Shown piece after piece: positions 1-12,453 of a stretch of DNA of 64,000 nt; position 1 is the first letter of the stretch, and each line of letters opens with the position of its first letter. Below the pieces are notes generated by a model that ran no database searches, had not been told where the DNA came from, and saw only the letters and a program-made list of their open reading frames with translations. The position numbers and the translations under genes were made by a program. This stretch comes from Galaxea fascicularis (lineage: Eukaryota; Cnidaria; Anthozoa; Scleractinia; Euphylliidae): NCBI GenBank assembly GCA_948470475.1, contig OX419344.1, positions 25,367,225 to 25,431,224 of the forward strand, given 5' to 3'.

Positions 1-431
1 TCTGTTGTTCACAATAAACTCTATTATTGAAAACAATTGTTCCGATGTACTTTTGTAAATCACACATGCCTTGCTTATGTCCTCCATGAATTATAGCTGG
101 TGCAGTGGGTTCTCCGTAATAAGAATATAGGTAAAGGCTTTTTGCAGCTCGCTTCGAATTCCACATCCCCAAAAACCAGAAATGAAACTCCAGATTTCAT
201 CTCAGATCGGAAGTTCTAGGAAGGATACCCAAATCGTGAGCGTTCTTATGCCGACTTTAAAGGATCAAAACTGTCCCAGGGCAAGTGAAGTGGAGCTTAA
301 AAACTGTCTTCAAATCTTTTTTCTGAATAACTGTTCATATACAAAACTGCCTCTACAAAACCAGGAAGAAGACTTCAAATAATTTTCAGCGTGGAGAGCA
401 CCCAAAGAACTTGTAAGAAATTGTACACAAA

Positions 432-545
432 AATTTGGTTTTATCAACTCTGTTGATAATACCAAATTTTAGTGTACTACTTCCCCACCGAAGCAGCACC
501 ACAGTTTCTTTAGAAACTACCCCCCTAATATTCATTGTAAGAAAT
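432..545 (+). repeat. Fragment of Penelope-like element 3' tail
   Basis: The stretch contains the motif ATCAACTC-GTTGATAATACC, which recurs with one change at about 3152-3172 at the end of the PLE in this window. It is followed by a segment running through 'accacagtttctttagaaac' that resembles, as I recall it, the continuation of PLE 3' tails in coral genomes. I see no coding capacity; the short open frames on both strands here are chance. The family assignment rests on similarity to the second copy in the window and on memory of coral repeats. Confidence 0.5.
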
Positions 546-1042
546 TGGCCACGTTTTGTTAAAGTTTCCCCTGAAATAATTTGCATACTTGTCGTCCGTG
601 ACAACAGACGACAGTAAATTGCTCCTGTCGAGTTAAATACTCTTTGTTTGTAAAACTAGACCCCTTATCATCTGTAGTTTCCAGTGATGACCATTTTGAA
701 GATACGCCAGGTAAAGTGCCAATGTTACTCCTTTATAAGAAACTGCTCCAGCATACTTCCAGGCCGCAGTTGTGCTGTGATTTTAACGCACTTTGTCTAT
801 TGTAGCTCTATTTAGGATGAACTCAACGTTACCATGAACGATAAACTACAAAAGCTCCAAAATAGGGCTGCCAGGTCCAGTTACGACAGAAGTGACACTA
901 TTCTCCAACCGACTCCATTGGAATAATCTATCCACACTCCGATAAAAACTCAAGGCGGTTTTAATGTTTAAAATAATTAAAGAGCTTTTCCCGGCGCACC
1001 TGCATAATTTATTTAGGATCCGCAGTACATCGTATAATTTAA

Positions 1043-1168
1043 GAGATTCTCCGTAGGTACGTGGTGTTTCACTGACAGTTGTCATAAAGTGTTCTGATAG
1101 GTAGAGCACTGCAAAACCTCTAAATATGATAATTGTCTGTGAAACACCACGTACCTACCAGATTCTCA
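1043..1168. repeat. Inverted repeat, about 30-bp arms
   Basis: The arms at 1043-1072 and 1139-1168 are reverse complements with few mismatches and share the core gtaggtacgtggtgtttcac. They flank a 66-base centre. The size and terminal symmetry suggest a small foldback or MITE fragment. There is no coding content. Confidence 0.6.
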
Positions 1169-1385
1169 GATCACATTAGACTGACTTGCCGAAGCCACGT
1201 ATGTGCCCTTGGCTACAGCGTACGCACTTGAATGAAACAAGCAATGAAAATGTGAAGCTTGTGGGATGTGACTCAGAGTGACAAGAATAGCTCACAAATT
1301 ACTGTGTATAGGTAAGCTGAAATCCACTCATTGGGCACTATGGACATGTGGTAGCGGGCATTACCTCTCTACAAAAGTTACGAGT

Positions 1386-1481
1386 CATCTGTCCCACGAC
1401 CGGGCTAGTAAGGGGTCTGGGTTTGTGACGTCATGTAAGGAATAGACCGATGCCCTTTCAAGCTCGGTCGTGGGACAGATG
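1386..1481. repeat. Short inverted-repeat element
   Basis: Perfect 17-base arms (catctgtcccacgaccg at 1386-1402 and its reverse complement at 1465-1481) enclose about 60 bases. This is probably a miniature inverted-repeat element. Nothing else is recognisable between here and the PLE at 1.6 kb. Confidence 0.6.
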
Positions 1482-1615
1482 ATGGCTTGATTTCGATTTC
1501 GTATTTCGTAACGCCTGTGAAAAGTCAATATTTGGCTGAAATAGGCGCAAAACGGCGCAATATGTTTCGGACAGGTGCAAAGATTTAGGCGAAAAAAATT
1601 TTGGAATGAGGCGCA

Positions 1616-3172
1616 CTTTAATCTACGAATGGGACCTAGCTATGCCAATCTTTTTGTAGGATATGTTGAACACTAATTTTTTAATCAGTACAACGGCCCC
1701 AAACCTGAACTCTACGGCCGCTACATTGACGATTGCATCGGCGCTATTTCACCCAACAGAGAAGAACTCGATCAATTTATAACGTCCGTTAATTCATTTC
1801 ATCCGGCTCTTAAATATACCAGGGACATCTCAGAAACTTCATTGGCTTTCCTAGATATCAAAGTTCCTATCAGTGACAACGTTTTATGTACCAGTGTGCA
1901 CTACAAACCTACAGATTCTCATAGTTATTTGTTGTATTCATCGTCACATCCATCACACGTCAAGAACTCCATTCCTTATTCTCAATTTCTTAGACTTCGA
2001 CGTCTATGTAGTGATAACTCTGATTTTTCCAGCAAATCAGAGATGTGCCAGTTCTTCGAAAAAACATGGCTATCCTGCCTCTGTGGTCAAAGCGGCCATC
2101 ATCGCGCCCAACAATTTGATCGACAGTCAGCCCTACAAACGTCACAAAACGAAAAGAACGACAGAATTCCATTCACCCTCACTTTCCATCCTCATAATCA
2201 CGCAGTCAAAAGTATCATTCTCAATAACTTTAAATTACTCCAAAATGATCCCGAGACTGGTAGAATCTTTTCGCAACGTCCACTAATTTCATTCAAACGC
2301 GACAAAAACGTAGGCAACTTTTTAGTTAGAAGCGTAGTTAAAACTAACGAGCAACCTGGCACTTTCAGGCCATGTCCACACTGATGCGTTTTTGATAGGT
2401 GTAAAAACGGATCGATTGATCTGCGTCCACAATACGTAGCGTTTTCAATACGATTCACTTTCAACAGCGTTTTCGATCCGTATCCGTTTTCGAGCGTATC
2501 AGTGTGGAGGGGAGGCCAAAACGCATACATATCAATGCGTTTTCAAACAAAAACGCATCACTGTGGACATGGCCTCAAATGCGCGCGCTCACGATGTAAC
2601 TTGTCCTTTCATTCTTAGCACTAGCAAAATATCGGGACCTAAGCGATCTGTTAAGATCACCGATCGGTTCACATGTACCTCCGCAAATGTCATTTTTTGC
2701 ATAACCTGTACGTCATGCAATAAATTATACATTGGCGAGACAGGAAGACGACTAGGCGACCGATTCCGCGAACACCTTCGCGATGTTGAGAAGAATGACA
2801 AGGATGCATCTAAGCCAGTCGCACGTCATTTTAATCTCCCTAACCACTCCAAACAACACATGGCTGTCTGCGGCCTTTCCCTACATCAAGGTACGACGAA
2901 AAGCCGCAAGAATCTGGAACAAAAATTCATCTTCCAAATCGGCACCCTCAATCCTCACGGTATTAACGAACGCTTTTCATTTAACCAATGTATTATTATT
3001 TTTCACGTTGCCATGTTACCACCAATAGTGTAGCTCCTACTCCACTATAAAAACTACACACAACCCATAATTCTTCGATTCGCTCTGACGAAGGGCTAAC
3101 GCTCGAAAAGTCAGCTTTTAGAATCCCTGTACGGTGGTCGATTTACACTATCAACTCAGTTGATAATACCAA
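1616..3172 (+). mobile_element. 5'-truncated, degenerate Penelope-like retroelement (RT C-terminus plus GIY-YIG)
   Basis: The conceptual translation shows a PLE reverse-transcriptase block (Y-A-N-L-F-V-G-Y near 1635, R-Y-I-D-D near 1723), then the RT tail. After a nested insertion at 2368-2574 comes a GIY-YIG endonuclease (K-L-Y-I-G-E-T-G-R-R-L near 2723, with preceding C-x2-C pairs). The frame is broken: there is an in-frame TAA just after the Y-A-N-L-F block, a MITE insertion, and a shift downstream of it. The first part of the RT is missing, so this is a dead copy. The element ends around 3172 in the same palindromic tail motif seen at 0.43 kb. RT plus GIY-YIG defines Penelope-like elements; the exact family is not determined. 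Confidence 0.85.
2368..2574. mobile_element. MITE nested inside the PLE
   Basis: A 207-base element with terminal inverted repeats beginning ggccatgtccacactgatgc, matched by the reverse complement at 2550-2574 with one mismatch. It is flanked on both sides by tca, a probable 3-base target-site duplication. It interrupts the PLE coding region between the RT and GIY-YIG parts, so it is younger than the PLE insertion. It has no coding capacity and must have been mobilised in trans. Confidence 0.8.
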
Positions 3173-3635
3173 AAGTTTGAGCCCGAGCATTAGCAGCCAT
3201 GGACAGCTGTGTCGGCCTTGTTAGGCCCTCGTCAGCATGGCCGACATAGCTGAAACCCGGCCGGGTTCAAATACCTACATGAACAAAATAAGCAAAAACC
3301 TCTGTGGTATTCTTGCCACACCAAGCCACATCCCACAAGTTTCGCTTTTTCATTGTTATGTAGCATTAACTCATTCGGCCGCGATCATCCCATTTCGTTA
3401 ATCCTGAACCCTACGAGTCCCTTCCGCAATTCTTTTCTTTACAAGGCGTTGCGTGACATTGTGACACTGACGCTGTGCATTGTCGCGCCAGAAGTTGTTC
3501 ATAAATATTAAATTCAAAAGACTCCTGGACCGTGAATTCCTTGAAATCTCAGAAAGGACAGGAAGGTGGGAGGTGCAAAAGAGACTGCCTCCCCACGTGT
3601 AACGCCATGGCAGTTCCATTCTAAGCTCATTCAAA
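3173..3635. other. Upstream region of TNF-1
   Basis: This 460-base stretch lies between the PLE tail and the first TNF-1 codon. It should hold the TNF-1 promoter and 5' untranslated region. I could not identify a TATA box or other convincing element, and the open frame on the minus strand has no recognisable content. Confidence 0.3.
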
Positions 3636-6600
3636 ATGGCTGAAAACAAGAAGCAGAGTCCCTTGCGCTTTGTCCTGGAGTTGGTTATCGTGTTGTTGCT
3701 GGTGTATTGCGTGTCATTGAGCGTGTTCCTAGTATATTTGATGCGAGATCACAGTCTACTGAAACAACACGTCGAAAACTTACAAAGCCGCGTCGATTTG
3801 CTAGCGGAAGGTAGAGTTGCAGCCAGTGCGACTGTTTTGCCCATGGGTGACCATCAACAGCGAGGAAACCACGAATCTAACCAACAGGAAGCTCAACAGG
3901 TCAGTAAATACTCCATCAATACTACCTACGCAATCAAAATAATCGCGATGGCGTGTTTGTGCGATTAAATGCAAATTAGCACAAAGATGTAAACCTTTAT
4001 GCGTTCCCTACCGTTTGCTATTGTTTGTTTCCCTCAGACAGCGATTCACCTTCCGGTCATATCATGAAATAATGGCTGACCAACCTGACATTTGAGAGAT
4101 CTCCTGATTAATATCATGACCATATTTAAAATCGCTTCACGATCTCACTTAACGAGCCGTCATCAAGTTCTTTGAGATTATACTCTGCTTCCTTGTTCAT
4201 ATGCCACAGGAATACAACACAATACGAAGCACCCAAGTCACGGGCATACCGAAATTCACTACAAGAACCTTACATGTTTCATTGCAGGTTAACTGTTGGT
4301 TATTCACCGCATATTTCGCCGCCGTTCTTCCACACTATAAACAGTTCAAAGGTCATTCTGATTTATTTGTATGTTAAGGATAAGAAGTACACTGTACGCC
4401 GAAAAGGGAATCCCCGGCTTTCCTCCCCGTGATAATTCTTTATACCTCCACTTTTGATTTCTGTTCCCGTGCCACACAGGAATTTTCCAAGGAAGCAACA
4501 CCAGAATAGTCGCAAGGGCTAGCGTGAAGTGAGTCTTGAGGGTGATGTCGGAAGAGTTCCTCAGTTTCATTTCTTCCTCTGCAGGCCTTAGCTGCGAGCC
4601 GGGGCTGCGAGTCAGTCTAACTAACAGTTAGGGTCAGCCAGTCGAGTCAGTCTGACTTCCTCTGACTGACCATCAAGGAAGGAAACGTTTACACCGAAAT
4701 CGCTGTAGCACCCAAAGTACTTGATCACATCTTTTAGACCAGTTGTAGCACTAAGGATCTCTTATATATCTCCAAAAGGCCAGGTAACTTGAGATAAATC
4801 CACAAACTATATTTGCTGACATCTCGTGGCGTTTCTTGGAATTAAGACTATACTGAGCTTGCAAAACAAAACAGCACTCTCCTCTGCGGTAATGGCACCA
4901 AAAGCAAAAAAAAAAATACTGGATTAGCTGTCCTCGGTGATCTGTAGTGCTTCCTCTGCTGTTCAAGTGTGAGTTTTCTCTCAAAACAATCGTGGTATCG
5001 GATTTGTTGGCAAGAATGGACAGCAACCTATACAACTCTTGTAATGCCTTGGGCACTTACGACAACGCTGTTTTTAAACTTCTTTGAACTTGTCCCCGGC
5101 CTCATCGTGGCTACGCCTTCATTTATGTAGTTCCTTTCAGCTCCTACAAACGAGAGAAAGCATGGTTTACTACACTCTATAGCAAAAAGGTATTTTCATT
5201 CCACTGATCACCTTTGTAATCACTACTTGAACCAATTCACAGCAAAGATGTTGTGTCATGTAAGGCGCGGTGTGCCATTTGAACGTTATGGTCGGATTCC
5301 TCTCCCATGTAGTTTTTATTTTGTTAGCTTTTCTTCACCTCCCAACAGAATTCTGAGGACCGTTAGGGAAGGGCAAAAGAAAGGCGCCCTCGGAACAGGC
5401 TTTCGTTTTTGGGCGATTTTCAACGGCGTTTCATAAATCCGGCGAAATGGCGAAAGTCGTATCTGGCCAGTCAAAGTTTGCGTAACCAGAGCGCCATGCT
5501 CAAATCAGAAATTGACATAAAGTAAATATGATCGGTACCTAACGCGGGAAAATAGGCGTTAGTAAGTCAAACTTGACGCGTTTTTTCCCTGATCGGTTAG
5601 GACTAATCAATCATGAAACGAACGAAATGTAGTAGAACTTAAGCAAATACGAGCCACTTTCAAAACTCAATCGAAAGCCGCAAAATTAACTTTACGATGA
5701 AGTTCTTTTAGTTTCCTCGTCAAAGTCAATTTTATCGTTTAATTTGCAGCGGACCGAGGTAGCTGACGTGAAGAACGCATTCCTTGGAAGACTCAGACGG
5801 AACTCAAACGGCTGTACGCAATTCGTATGTCCAAGTGGTCCTAATGGTCCTCAAGGACCATCCGGGCCCCCGGGTACGTTTTAATGCGATTTACTGTTAA
5901 CTCCAGTCGACTATTCGCGATTTTGTTTAAGATACCGTTCGCGCAGAGTTTACTCCAATATTCCTATAAAAATTGAGAAATAGACCATTCTTCCCGATTT
6001 TTCTGGAAAGGTCGAAGAAAACTCGTGTTATCAGAGGGTTATCAAGAGAGAGATGAAACCTATACCAGGGCTAACAAATATTTTAACTTGTCTTCGTTTC
6101 CTGATCTCCTTTGTGTCAGTGGCAACTGAAACCGTATTAAAAACCGTGATATCAAAGTAATCGAATTTTGTTTTTAAAACGCCGTAAATAGTTAATCGCC
6201 CCTGACTGTGTAGAGATCTTATGAACTGAGAAAGTACCCGTCTCTTGCCCCGTAGCCGTCCGCGCGGACTCAGACAATGACAATTTAATTATCACCTAGT
6301 CCCCGGTTTGATTCCTCGACGTTTGGACCAATTGTGTATTTAAACATATAACGAAGTATATCAACGCCCTTTATTCTTTGTACCCATCAGGTGAAAAGGG
6401 AAGAAGAGGCAAGAGAGGACACGCAGGTTACCTATGATTTATCATTGTTAACAAAGGCTCCGTTTATATGGAGAAAAGTTTTCACGGGTAGAAGGGTCAC
6501 CCGCCTACCCGAGCTACCCTGGGCAAGCCAACATTTCCTTACAAAACTCGGCGAACCGTTTACATGAGAAACAAAAAGTTGGTTCGGCTTGAAGGGTGAC

Positions 6601-9014
6601 CCGCCTAGCCGAGCCAACTTTTCTCCATATAAACACTTTGGCTCGCCTGGCCGGGTCAAAAACAAAAATAAAAAACATGTCATCGCGATAGAGTGTTCAG
6701 GTATATCGGTCATGTACATCACAAAACATCTCTTGATAAGCTTTGATTTGGCTAGTCATACGTAAGGAACTTTCTAACAGTGCTAAGTAGCTTCAATTTG
6801 AATGATTTCATCCACGGACTCAAAAAGTAGAACCACCTTGTACAACATAATAGACAGTGCCACAGGAAGTACTGCTCAGTAGCTTTCATTGTAATTGTAA
6901 GACTTCAGGATTTAATCATCAGAACCAAAAGTGAAGTTAGAACCACCAGGTCAAGCATAAAAAACAGCACCACATAGAAGTATTGTTCAATTGATATAGT
7001 TACAACTTTCATCCATAACCTCAACAGTAGAGGCACCTCCACCATTCAGTTCAAACAGTATCACAGGAAAGTTTTGCCACATGAGTGGCCACACCTAGGA
7101 TTCTATTGACAAACGCAAATGTCGGAACCACTGCGTGGGATAATACCATGACAAACTGCAATACAAGGCCGAAGAACGACCACATCCAGACTCAAAAGAC
7201 GTAGCCTAAAGAAAGCTCATCATACTACAGCTACTCACTCAGTTATTTTAAACAGCTGATCCTGATGGCATGACCTTCTTGTAATACATGTTTTCAGGAC
7301 AAAAAGGGGAAAAAGGTCCAGCAGGTCCTACTGGTCTAAAGGGTCCCGAGGGACCACCCGGGCCACAGGGATCTCAAGGGACAAAAGGAGAACCAGGACA
7401 ACGAGGTAAAGCGTTTTCGGGTATCCCGAGCGAGCAAAACACAAATAACTTTACAGTATTTCGAATGTGTGAAACCGCCCACATACACGAGAATTCTTGT
7501 TCTTTTTGTTACTAACAATGTCTCGACAGCCAGTCCTGGTCTCCCTACTCAAGCTGGCCACAGACACAGTTATGTCCTAAATATCGCACGTTTTCCGTCG
7601 TCGATCATTGTCGCGTTAGATTACGTACACTTATATCTTTGTAACACAATAACCAAATTGTTACGAAGGTTATTCACAGTTCAGATGTACTCATTTTTCT
7701 CTTATCTTAGGTGAACAGGGTCCACCAGGCCTCATGGTAAGCAAACGTACTCCACCGTCTCCTTTTCAATCTCGCATGACAATTTTGTAAAAAGTTTCTA
7801 CTTTCAAAAAATATTTGATACTGAACACCGCACAACAGTTTTGCACCGAGTACTACATGGTTTCTTCCGAGGGCCATTGTGTTCAACTTAATATGGTGGG
7901 TGAACGGTAATCCGTGGTCTCTTTCTTGCAATCCACCTGAGTAGAAACCATTATAGTATTGTGTCCAGTGACCATGGGTTTGCGTAAGATGGCGTGTTTA
8001 GTATTTATGTTCCGCACCTTGCCCCTCAACGTAATCCTTTGAACTTTGAACTCTGTCCGGCAGGTGGCGGAAAGTGCTCACTTGTTAGGAGACGGTAAAA
8101 GAGTGCGCCATGCAGGTAATATTCCATCTGTTAACTAAATTCGTTTGGTGTCTCCTTCCTTTATTCTCCTGTAGTAGTTCCTCGTGACTGCTGTAATACA
8201 AATATAGCTGTTTAAGTGGAAGAGTAACTAAGATTACCAGGTCTTGCTGCAGTACAGTTATACCACAATCTTACGTTGGACAATTACAAATTTGCGGTAA
8301 GCCAATCACAGAGTAAGCGCAGAGCGGCCAGCTAAAAGCAGAATCGGGAATCGGAGTACACGTTTGGTTTCAGTATTCAGTACTGAATACTGAGTGGAAA
8401 ACGCAAAAACAATGCGTTTCAAAAAGTCTCAATTTTCTTTATACCGTCGTCATTAAGCGACATTCGCCGATAAGTAATTTGGTGCCCTTCGTAGACAGGT
8501 ATAGTTTTGTATGAGCAGATACTCACACTTACGATGCGACTTGTAGATCAGACCTCAACGGCCTTGCATCAGATTATTTTTCATGTCTTAATGACGTCGC
8601 ACTATATTGAATCATCTAGTAGAAAATTGCATTAAATCACCTTTTAATGTTTCCCACACAGGCACTGTGAATCGTTGGAAGGAAGGCCACGTGGGAGGAA
8701 GTATAATATTTAGAAGGCACCAGGGTGCACTGGTGATCGGTCGTTCTGGAATGTACTATGTTTACAGCCAGATGTACTACTACGATTGCAGCAGCTACAC
8801 CATGAGTCACTACACTTTACTGAATGGAAACATGATTCTGGGCAGTGAATCCAGTGTTGTAGATTGCAATAAAGCATACAACACAAATTTCCATGGCGGA
8901 GTGTTTCATCTGAGACGCGCAGACGAGCTCAAAATTGAAGTGTATAAGAGTAAAATGTACTACATGGCGCCGCAGTACAGCTACTTCGGAGTGTTCATGT
9001 TATATCCAGACTAA
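3636..9014 (+). CDS. TNF-1: EDA-like collagenous TNF-superfamily ligand, 320 aa
   Basis: Seven exons: 3636-3899, 5750-5873, 6391-6426, 7298-7405, 7711-7736, 8064-8115, 8662-9014; all introns are GT-AG and the sum is an intact frame. Type II membrane protein: cytoplasmic residues 1-10, signal anchor about 11-36, stalk, furin-type site R-L-R-R at 102-105, Cys110 and Cys115, 23 uninterrupted Gly-X-Y triplets (118-186), then the TNF-homology domain. THD hallmarks are S-A-H-L-L-G in exon 6 and Y-Y-V-Y-S-Q-M, G-G-V-F-H-L and Y-F-G-V-F in the last exon. The plan matches ectodysplasin A. Uniquely in this array, Cys246 and Cys272 sit where TNF-alpha has its CD-EF loop disulfide. A second R-G-K-R basic motif lies inside the collagen (exon 3). 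Expected role: trimeric ligand for a TNF receptor, released by furin-like cleavage. Start chosen as the first Met before the anchor. The receptor is unknown. Confidence 0.92.
6448..6656. repeat. Inverted-repeat element, copy 1 of a family shared with 62.3 kb
   Basis: Lies in TNF-1 intron 3. The ends are inverted (gtttatatggagaaaagtt against aacttttctccatataaac), and the body carries clustered gggtcacccgcctacccgag and gggtgacccgcctagccgag motifs. A related sequence occupies about 62330-62735. The open frame over it on the minus strand comes from the repeat and is not a gene. Probably a non-autonomous DNA transposon. Confidence 0.65.
8371..8392. repeat. Perfect 22-bp palindrome
   Basis: A perfect self-complementary sequence centred on agtact in TNF-1 intron 6. 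There is no known role; it could be a residual transposon tip or simply chance. Confidence 0.5.
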
Positions 9015-9789
9015 ACAGGAACTGTGTGAAGCGAGTGTTCTGATGGTGGGAGTAGCCCACGTATTCATTGTTAGCCTCATTTCGTTTTAGTCTTCGTAGA
9101 TGGGAGGGAGAGCGGGAAAAGTGGCAGAAGGAAAGAGGTTTTCTTCTTTCCCTCGCCCCAGTCACCTATATCCTTTCCCCCTCTTTTTCGCTCTTCCCTT
9201 TCCTATTTCTCCTCTTCTTAAGGCTAACCCGTTCTTCCGAAACTTCCATCAAACTTTCGATAACAGTTCGGAAAAATCTCACAGATGAAGCTTAGGAAAC
9301 GTGAAATATAAAGCCGTTTAATAACACATCGCAAGTAATAACGTCAAAGAATGGTTTGTAGATGTTCAATTTATACAGACCCGGTATGACGTGTTAAAAG
9401 TGTTAGCATTTAAAATGCAGGATATTCCAGGGTTAAGTTGCCTACAAGAGGATATGCAGTACTTGATTGATACTATGCCATTTATAATTTGCAGCTTGAA
9501 ATTGGCGGGGAGATATGTAACGTTTTCAAACAACCCGCGCGAAATGAGTACGGGAGTGTTGACAAGAGTGCATCACAGGAGTTTGTGGTATGCTGGAAAG
9601 CGTCAACTCCAACATAAATCAGGGTTTCCATTCTCATTTCAACCCGTCTGCTCTGTGGACTTAAAAGTATTTCACATTTTCGTAATTTTACTGCCTTTTA
9701 TCAGTTCATCCATTTCATACCCGTGCGCCTTTTTGTGTGGGTGATTCACTCGACATACCAGTGTCTCACCACACTCCAGCGAAATATCG

Positions 9790-9795
9790 AATAAA
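9790..9795 (+). terminator. Candidate poly(A) signal of TNF-1
   Basis: AATAAA about 775 bases after the TNF-1 stop, the first canonical hexamer I saw downstream. The distance is plausible for a 3' untranslated region but there is no transcript evidence. Confidence 0.35.
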
Positions 9796-10412
9796 TTAAC
9801 GCTGATTTCAAACATACTTTGGGTGGGTTTTCGTTAAGCTTTGTATATTTTGATGTAACTTTGTATGATACCCGTATCGTAACAGTACGTACAACAGCAT
9901 TGGTAGCTTTTCAGTTTTGTGAGGTACAATAATATTTTATTGTATACCATAAATGATGCATTGTAATAAAAGTAGTCGTTCAGTAGAAAAGAAATATCAT
10001 TTTTAAAGAAACACTTCAATTGGAAAAAACCAATTGAAACAGAGACTGTTATCGTTGAGTAATTGTCATACACGAGCATGCTGTGTTAATTTAAACTCAA
10101 CGGAGCTACATTGTTGAAGTTGGATTATGCATGATCATCAAAGCACAATAGTGTAAGTACCTGGACAATACACGCAAATGCACCTTGAGAAGCCGCGCCG
10201 CAGCAACCTTCACATTGGGACATTCCATTTTTTTTATCTGAACCCCCCACCCCCTATGGGGGGCATAATTTATTATGTCTGAAACTACAGATAAATCGTT
10301 TATTGTAAAAACACATCGCAGTCCGAAGACTGAATTACGAGTTTAGTTACAGAATGAGAAAAATATGAATTTAGAAAATTTTAAAGCCTTACAAAATGTG
10401 GTCTAAACTGTT
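9796..10412. other. Intergenic DNA between TNF-1 and a repeat
   Basis: AT-rich sequence with no gene, clear element or RNA that I can recognise. A small hairpin formed by two copies of caattgg/ccaattg lies near 10017-10037. Confidence 0.3.
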
Positions 10413-11022
10413 GCAGGGTCCGACATTGCGACTGACTGGTCGCCAATGCGACCAAAAATTGAGCGTTGGCGACCAGAAATTTAGAACTGGTCGCCAGCAG
10501 GCGACTAACCTTTTGATTGTTTCAGCGGCTTCTCGCAATTCTGATATCGCGGGCAAAAACGTGACGTGGCGAAAATCGTGACGAGTCGTGACGAATAAAG
10601 CGTCAGCCGAAACAAGCGCGCTTAATTTAAATCATACTTTACCTAAATACCAGTAAACAGAGTAAATGCCATTGCGATTGTATTGGTCAATAATCAACTC
10701 AATTAGATTTAATAATAATAATAAATAATAATAACTGACCTGCTAATCACCCTTCCTCGCAGTCAGAGACTGAATTGCGAAGGACGCAGCTCAACGAGGT
10801 CGGACCGAAGGAGCTGTGCAGCCGGTTAGGCGCTCGGCCCCTGAACACGACCCATGTATGACCTCGGAGCACAGCACCACAGCCAGATGGATTAGACCGG
10901 GAGTCGATTTTGAGGAGGGAGGAAACCGGAGTGCCCGGAGAAAACCCTCGAAGTCAAGTTGAGATCGACTGAAACTCAGCCCACATACAACATTTGTAGA
11001 GGTGGGAGGCGTGATTGTTGTT

Positions 11023-11061
<39 letters not shown>

Positions 11062-11688
11062 AGATTTATCCAGATAGTCACCCATCCAGATATCAAACCC
11101 GTCCAACAGGGCTTAACTTCGGTGAACAGACGGCCACTGACTTAGGTGGGGGACTGGTTCGAGCAATAAAAGAGTGTGAGCGCCTGGCACTAGAACATTT
11201 CTCGTCATTGCGTTTTCGTTGCGTCTCGGCGAAGAACAGATAGTTGAGTTGCACACTTGATTAAATCTAAGTATTGAAAGAGGGCCCCCATACGTCTAGT
11301 ACACAGAACTTAACAGGAGACCAGTATAGTTCCTGCTAAATGGAAATAATAAGAAAAAGAAATCCGAAGCCTTCGCATGAACGTTGACAAACACGCTCAT
11401 TGAGATGTAGGACTATGTTATCGTTACACGGCTTTAATAGCTGTATGTAATAATATTGTGTTAAATGGAAACATTTTGTTTAATTATAGTGAAAGAAAGT
11501 TTAAATTTTTTGCTTTTACTATAAATTAACGTAAATTAAAACTACTGGAGTAAAACGAAAAATTAACACAACCAAACCAAAAAAACTAACACTTGTCTTT
11601 GGCGACCAAACCCTTCCATTTGGCGACCAAAATTTTTAGGTTAGTCGCCAATTGGCTCCCTTAGAAAAAAGTTAATTTCGGACCCTGC
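10413..11688. mobile_element. 1.28-kb TIR element, probable non-autonomous DNA transposon
   Basis: The outer ends are inverted (gcagggtccga at 10413 and its complement ending at 11688), flanked on both sides by tgtt. Just inside each end are repeated ggtcgcca motifs in opposite orientation. The middle (about 10770-11000) has a GC-richer block with gaggaaaccggag-type motifs, which I recall from repeats in many animal genomes. The open frame at 10959-11243 shows no recognisable domain. No transposase is seen. Confidence 0.6.
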
Positions 11689-12453
11689 TGTTGGAATCTG
11701 GAATTTAGGATTATTAGGTGGTGTTGGACGCAAACATGAGGGTGTCGGATTCATGGCTATATTTGCTAAAAAGGAGTCTTGCCCTAAAATGTGAAGCCTG
11801 CATGGGGAGTCGGAATTACTTTTTTTCTGTCATGCATGGCGGTATTTGAATATGAACTGGCAACAAAAAGGCCTGTCGGAATCGTGCCCTCCATAACGAG
11901 GGGAGGGATAAAAGATGGAATGTCCCATTCTTGGTCTAATATATAATATTGTCGTGAGCACCATGGGACTTCCGGTTGTTGTTTGGTTAGCCTTGGCGTT
12001 CCTTTTTTTTTTCAGCAATTTTTATGTATTTTTCTCTTTTTCTCGATCATTAAAAGCAAAATGGCCTGAAAACCACTGCTGGCAATACTATCCCAAGCCG
12101 GAAAAAGTAAATCCAATTTCGTTGTCCAGTGTCACCAGGAAACGGACAACAAAGACAGAAGTTCGATTTCAATATTCCGATGTTGTTGGAAATGGAAATT
12201 CTAAAGTCGAATTCCATTTTTCCATGTCAGTGGAAAAGGAATATATATTGTTCATTGATCAGTTTTAGAGGGTATGGAGGTGCATCTAGTGTGGAGTTCT
12301 CCTACATCATATATTCCTCCATTTCCGAGAAAGTCATGAAGTGAATGTTCATCGAAGCGTGAGATAATAAATCAAATGAGACCTGCAAAGGACGGCGAGC
12401 TTCTAGGAAAACAACGTTAGTGATACGAAGATTCGAGTGAAACGGACACCGCC
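11689..12453. other. Upstream region of TNF-2
   Basis: The 765 bases before the TNF-2 start should include its promoter and 5' untranslated region. The overlapping open frames at 11915-12344 are short, mutually exclusive and without domains. I see no convincing regulatory motif. Confidence 0.3.

Noticed and set aside
9068..9744. Open frames downstream of TNF-1
   Set aside because: Overlapping frames with biased composition (purine/pyrimidine-rich), no domain and no splice context; likely 3' untranslated region.
10959..11243. 94-codon open frame
   Set aside because: Lies wholly inside the 1.28-kb repeat and shows no domain.
12129..12344. A possible upstream exon of TNF-2
   Set aside because: The frame has no anchor or signal and does not join in phase to the Met at 12454, which already begins a complete N-terminus.
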